From: a virus
Length of the DNA stretch: 60,117 nt
Reading direction: 5' to 3' (one strand)
Virus record (IMG/VR): IMGVR_UViG_3300042310_000265
Coordinates: 1 to 60,117 of that record
Part shown: one piece after another, positions 57,633-60,117 of the stretch
Layout of the letters: each line of letters starts with the position of its first letter
Numbering within the stretch: the stretch's first letter is position 1
The notes under the pieces: model-generated
Seen by the model: the letters and a program-made list of their open reading frames with translations, nothing else
Told to the model about the DNA's origin: nothing
The model's database searches: none
Position numbers and translations under genes: made by a program

Positions 57633-57884
57633 ATGGCAAACTTACCTCCTATCCTTGATACTGCCGATTTCAGGCATTTAGTTCTTGAAAATCTTAATAT
57701 TTTAAAAGGTTTTCAAATTCCAGAATATGATGAACTAGCGTTGACATACTATGGATCAACGAATAACATTGCGACTGTTGTTTACAAAAAAGATTCTACA
57801 TCTGTTGCTACGCTTACGCTGACTTATTCTGTTCAGCCTCCAGTTTCTAATGATGCAAACCTTGTTAATGTAGCAATATCTTAA
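57633..57884 (+). CDS. Conserved small protein, 83 aa
   Basis: Contains [45 protein letters not shown], then TVATLTLTY-like strands. The D..F...VLEN..ILKG...P.YDE..LTY.G..N....VVYK pattern recurs in small proteins in phage fibre regions. Probably structural. It is spaced one base from the collagen-like gene. Confidence 0.7.
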   Translation: MANLPPILDTADFRHLVLENLNILKGFQIPEYDELALTYYGSTNNIATVVYKKDSTSVATLTLTYSVQPPVSNDANLVNVAIS

Positions 57885-57885
57885 T

Positions 57886-59765
<1,880 letters not shown>

Positions 59766-59769
<4 letters not shown>

Positions 59770-60117
59770 AATTAACCGATTCCAATGCAGGAGAGGTTGG
59801 GACTAGTAATGTAACTGCAATTGCGTCTGCAACTGCGGCGTTTCGCCAATTCATGTGCTACTCCGCGACGACGATTTCGCAAGCGATTACTGGCACAACT
59901 GGATTGGTTAAGAATGGCGCGGCACAGCTCACGCTTTCGGGAACTTGCAATTACACGGGGCAAACGCAAATAAACGCTGGAACGCTTGAAGTTACAGGCG
60001 CATCAACGCTCAACGGAGTAATTAGTGGATCAGGAACATTAAGAAAAACTGGAACGGCAGTTTTAACAATAGGTGGGAACAATACTTATTCTGGAGGAAC
60101 ATCGTTTGTTTCGGGAG
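59766..60117 (+). CDS. Autotransporter-associated beta-strand repeat (PATR) protein, 3' truncated
   Basis: Starts at ATG 59,766 and runs off the window; 117 residues are present. After a short N-terminus come PATR units: [40 protein letters not shown], then [33 protein letters not shown]. The pattern G.L.K.G...LTLSG.N.Y.G.T.I..GTL.V is the PATR consensus of outer-membrane autotransporters, abundant in Verrucomicrobiota. In this phage it probably forms a beta-solenoid fibre acquired from a host. No autotransporter signal is seen. Confidence 0.82.

Overview
This 60,117-base window is tailed bacteriophage DNA (Caudoviricetes), probably most of one uncultured phage genome. Every gene I can support lies on the + strand, packed with ATGA/TAATG overlaps or gaps of a few bases. 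The recognised set covers packaging, head, adaptor/nozzle, fibre, lysis and recombination genes plus two tRNAs. I see no integrase, CRISPR array, rRNA or insertion sequence. Nothing resembles a tape measure or sheath, and there are adaptor-like and nozzle-like proteins plus a set of ejection-type proteins, so a short-tailed (podovirus-like) virion is the best guess. Many starts have an A/T-rich leader (TAATAAATAAATATATG type) instead of a Shine-Dalgarno sequence. A gene at the right edge carries autotransporter-associated beta-strand repeats (PATR), common in Verrucomicrobiota. A Verrucomicrobiota or Bacteroidota-like host is therefore a hypothesis, not a result.

Layout. 1-1,539: end of a truncated beta-rich gene, then a compact lysis cassette (membrane coiled coil, small lipoprotein, holin-like protein, YkuD-like endolysin). 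1,542-7,418: receptor-contact fibres, namely a collagen-like fibre, two paralogous Gly-rich fibres each followed by a small accessory protein, and two GNVTG-repeat fibres. 7,420-13,733: two acidic proteins, a greatly enlarged adaptor-like protein and a nozzle-like protein. 13,736-29,572: putative internal/ejection proteins, several beginning MGG and three ending in a shared QFGG-type tail, interrupted by a PAPS-reductase-like gene and a YkgJ-like Cys protein. This block ends in a 2,990-residue polyvalent protein with metallopeptidase, acetyltransferase and ADP-ribosyltransferase-like parts and a nested gene near its 3' end. 29,580-29,648: a tRNA-Met-like gene.

29,650-46,749 is the early/replication region. 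It starts with duplicated promoter-operator modules and many small proteins, then a DUF932 protein, a LuxR-type HTH protein, small membrane proteins and a lipoprotein. Next come a RecT-like protein with a RecB/Cas4-like nuclease, a sigma-region-4 protein, a DUF1376 initiator with internal iterons, a DnaC-like loader, an SSB-like protein, an HNH nuclease, a RusA-like resolvase and the small terminase. A metabolic group follows (glycosyltransferase, MazG, methyltransferase, dCMP deaminase), then small proteins. No DNA polymerase, primase or replicative helicase is visible, so a lambda-like takeover of the host replisome is inferred.

46,743-60,117 is the packaging and head region: large terminase, portal, small conserved proteins, scaffold, tRNA-Leu, two glycosyltransferase-like proteins, a structured leader with a promoter, the probable major capsid protein and a terminator. 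A second collagen-like fibre and the truncated PATR gene close the window. Read as a circle, the gene order packaging - head - fibres - lysis - fibres - tail - ejection - early is continuous, so the window probably opens and closes near the same fibre region.
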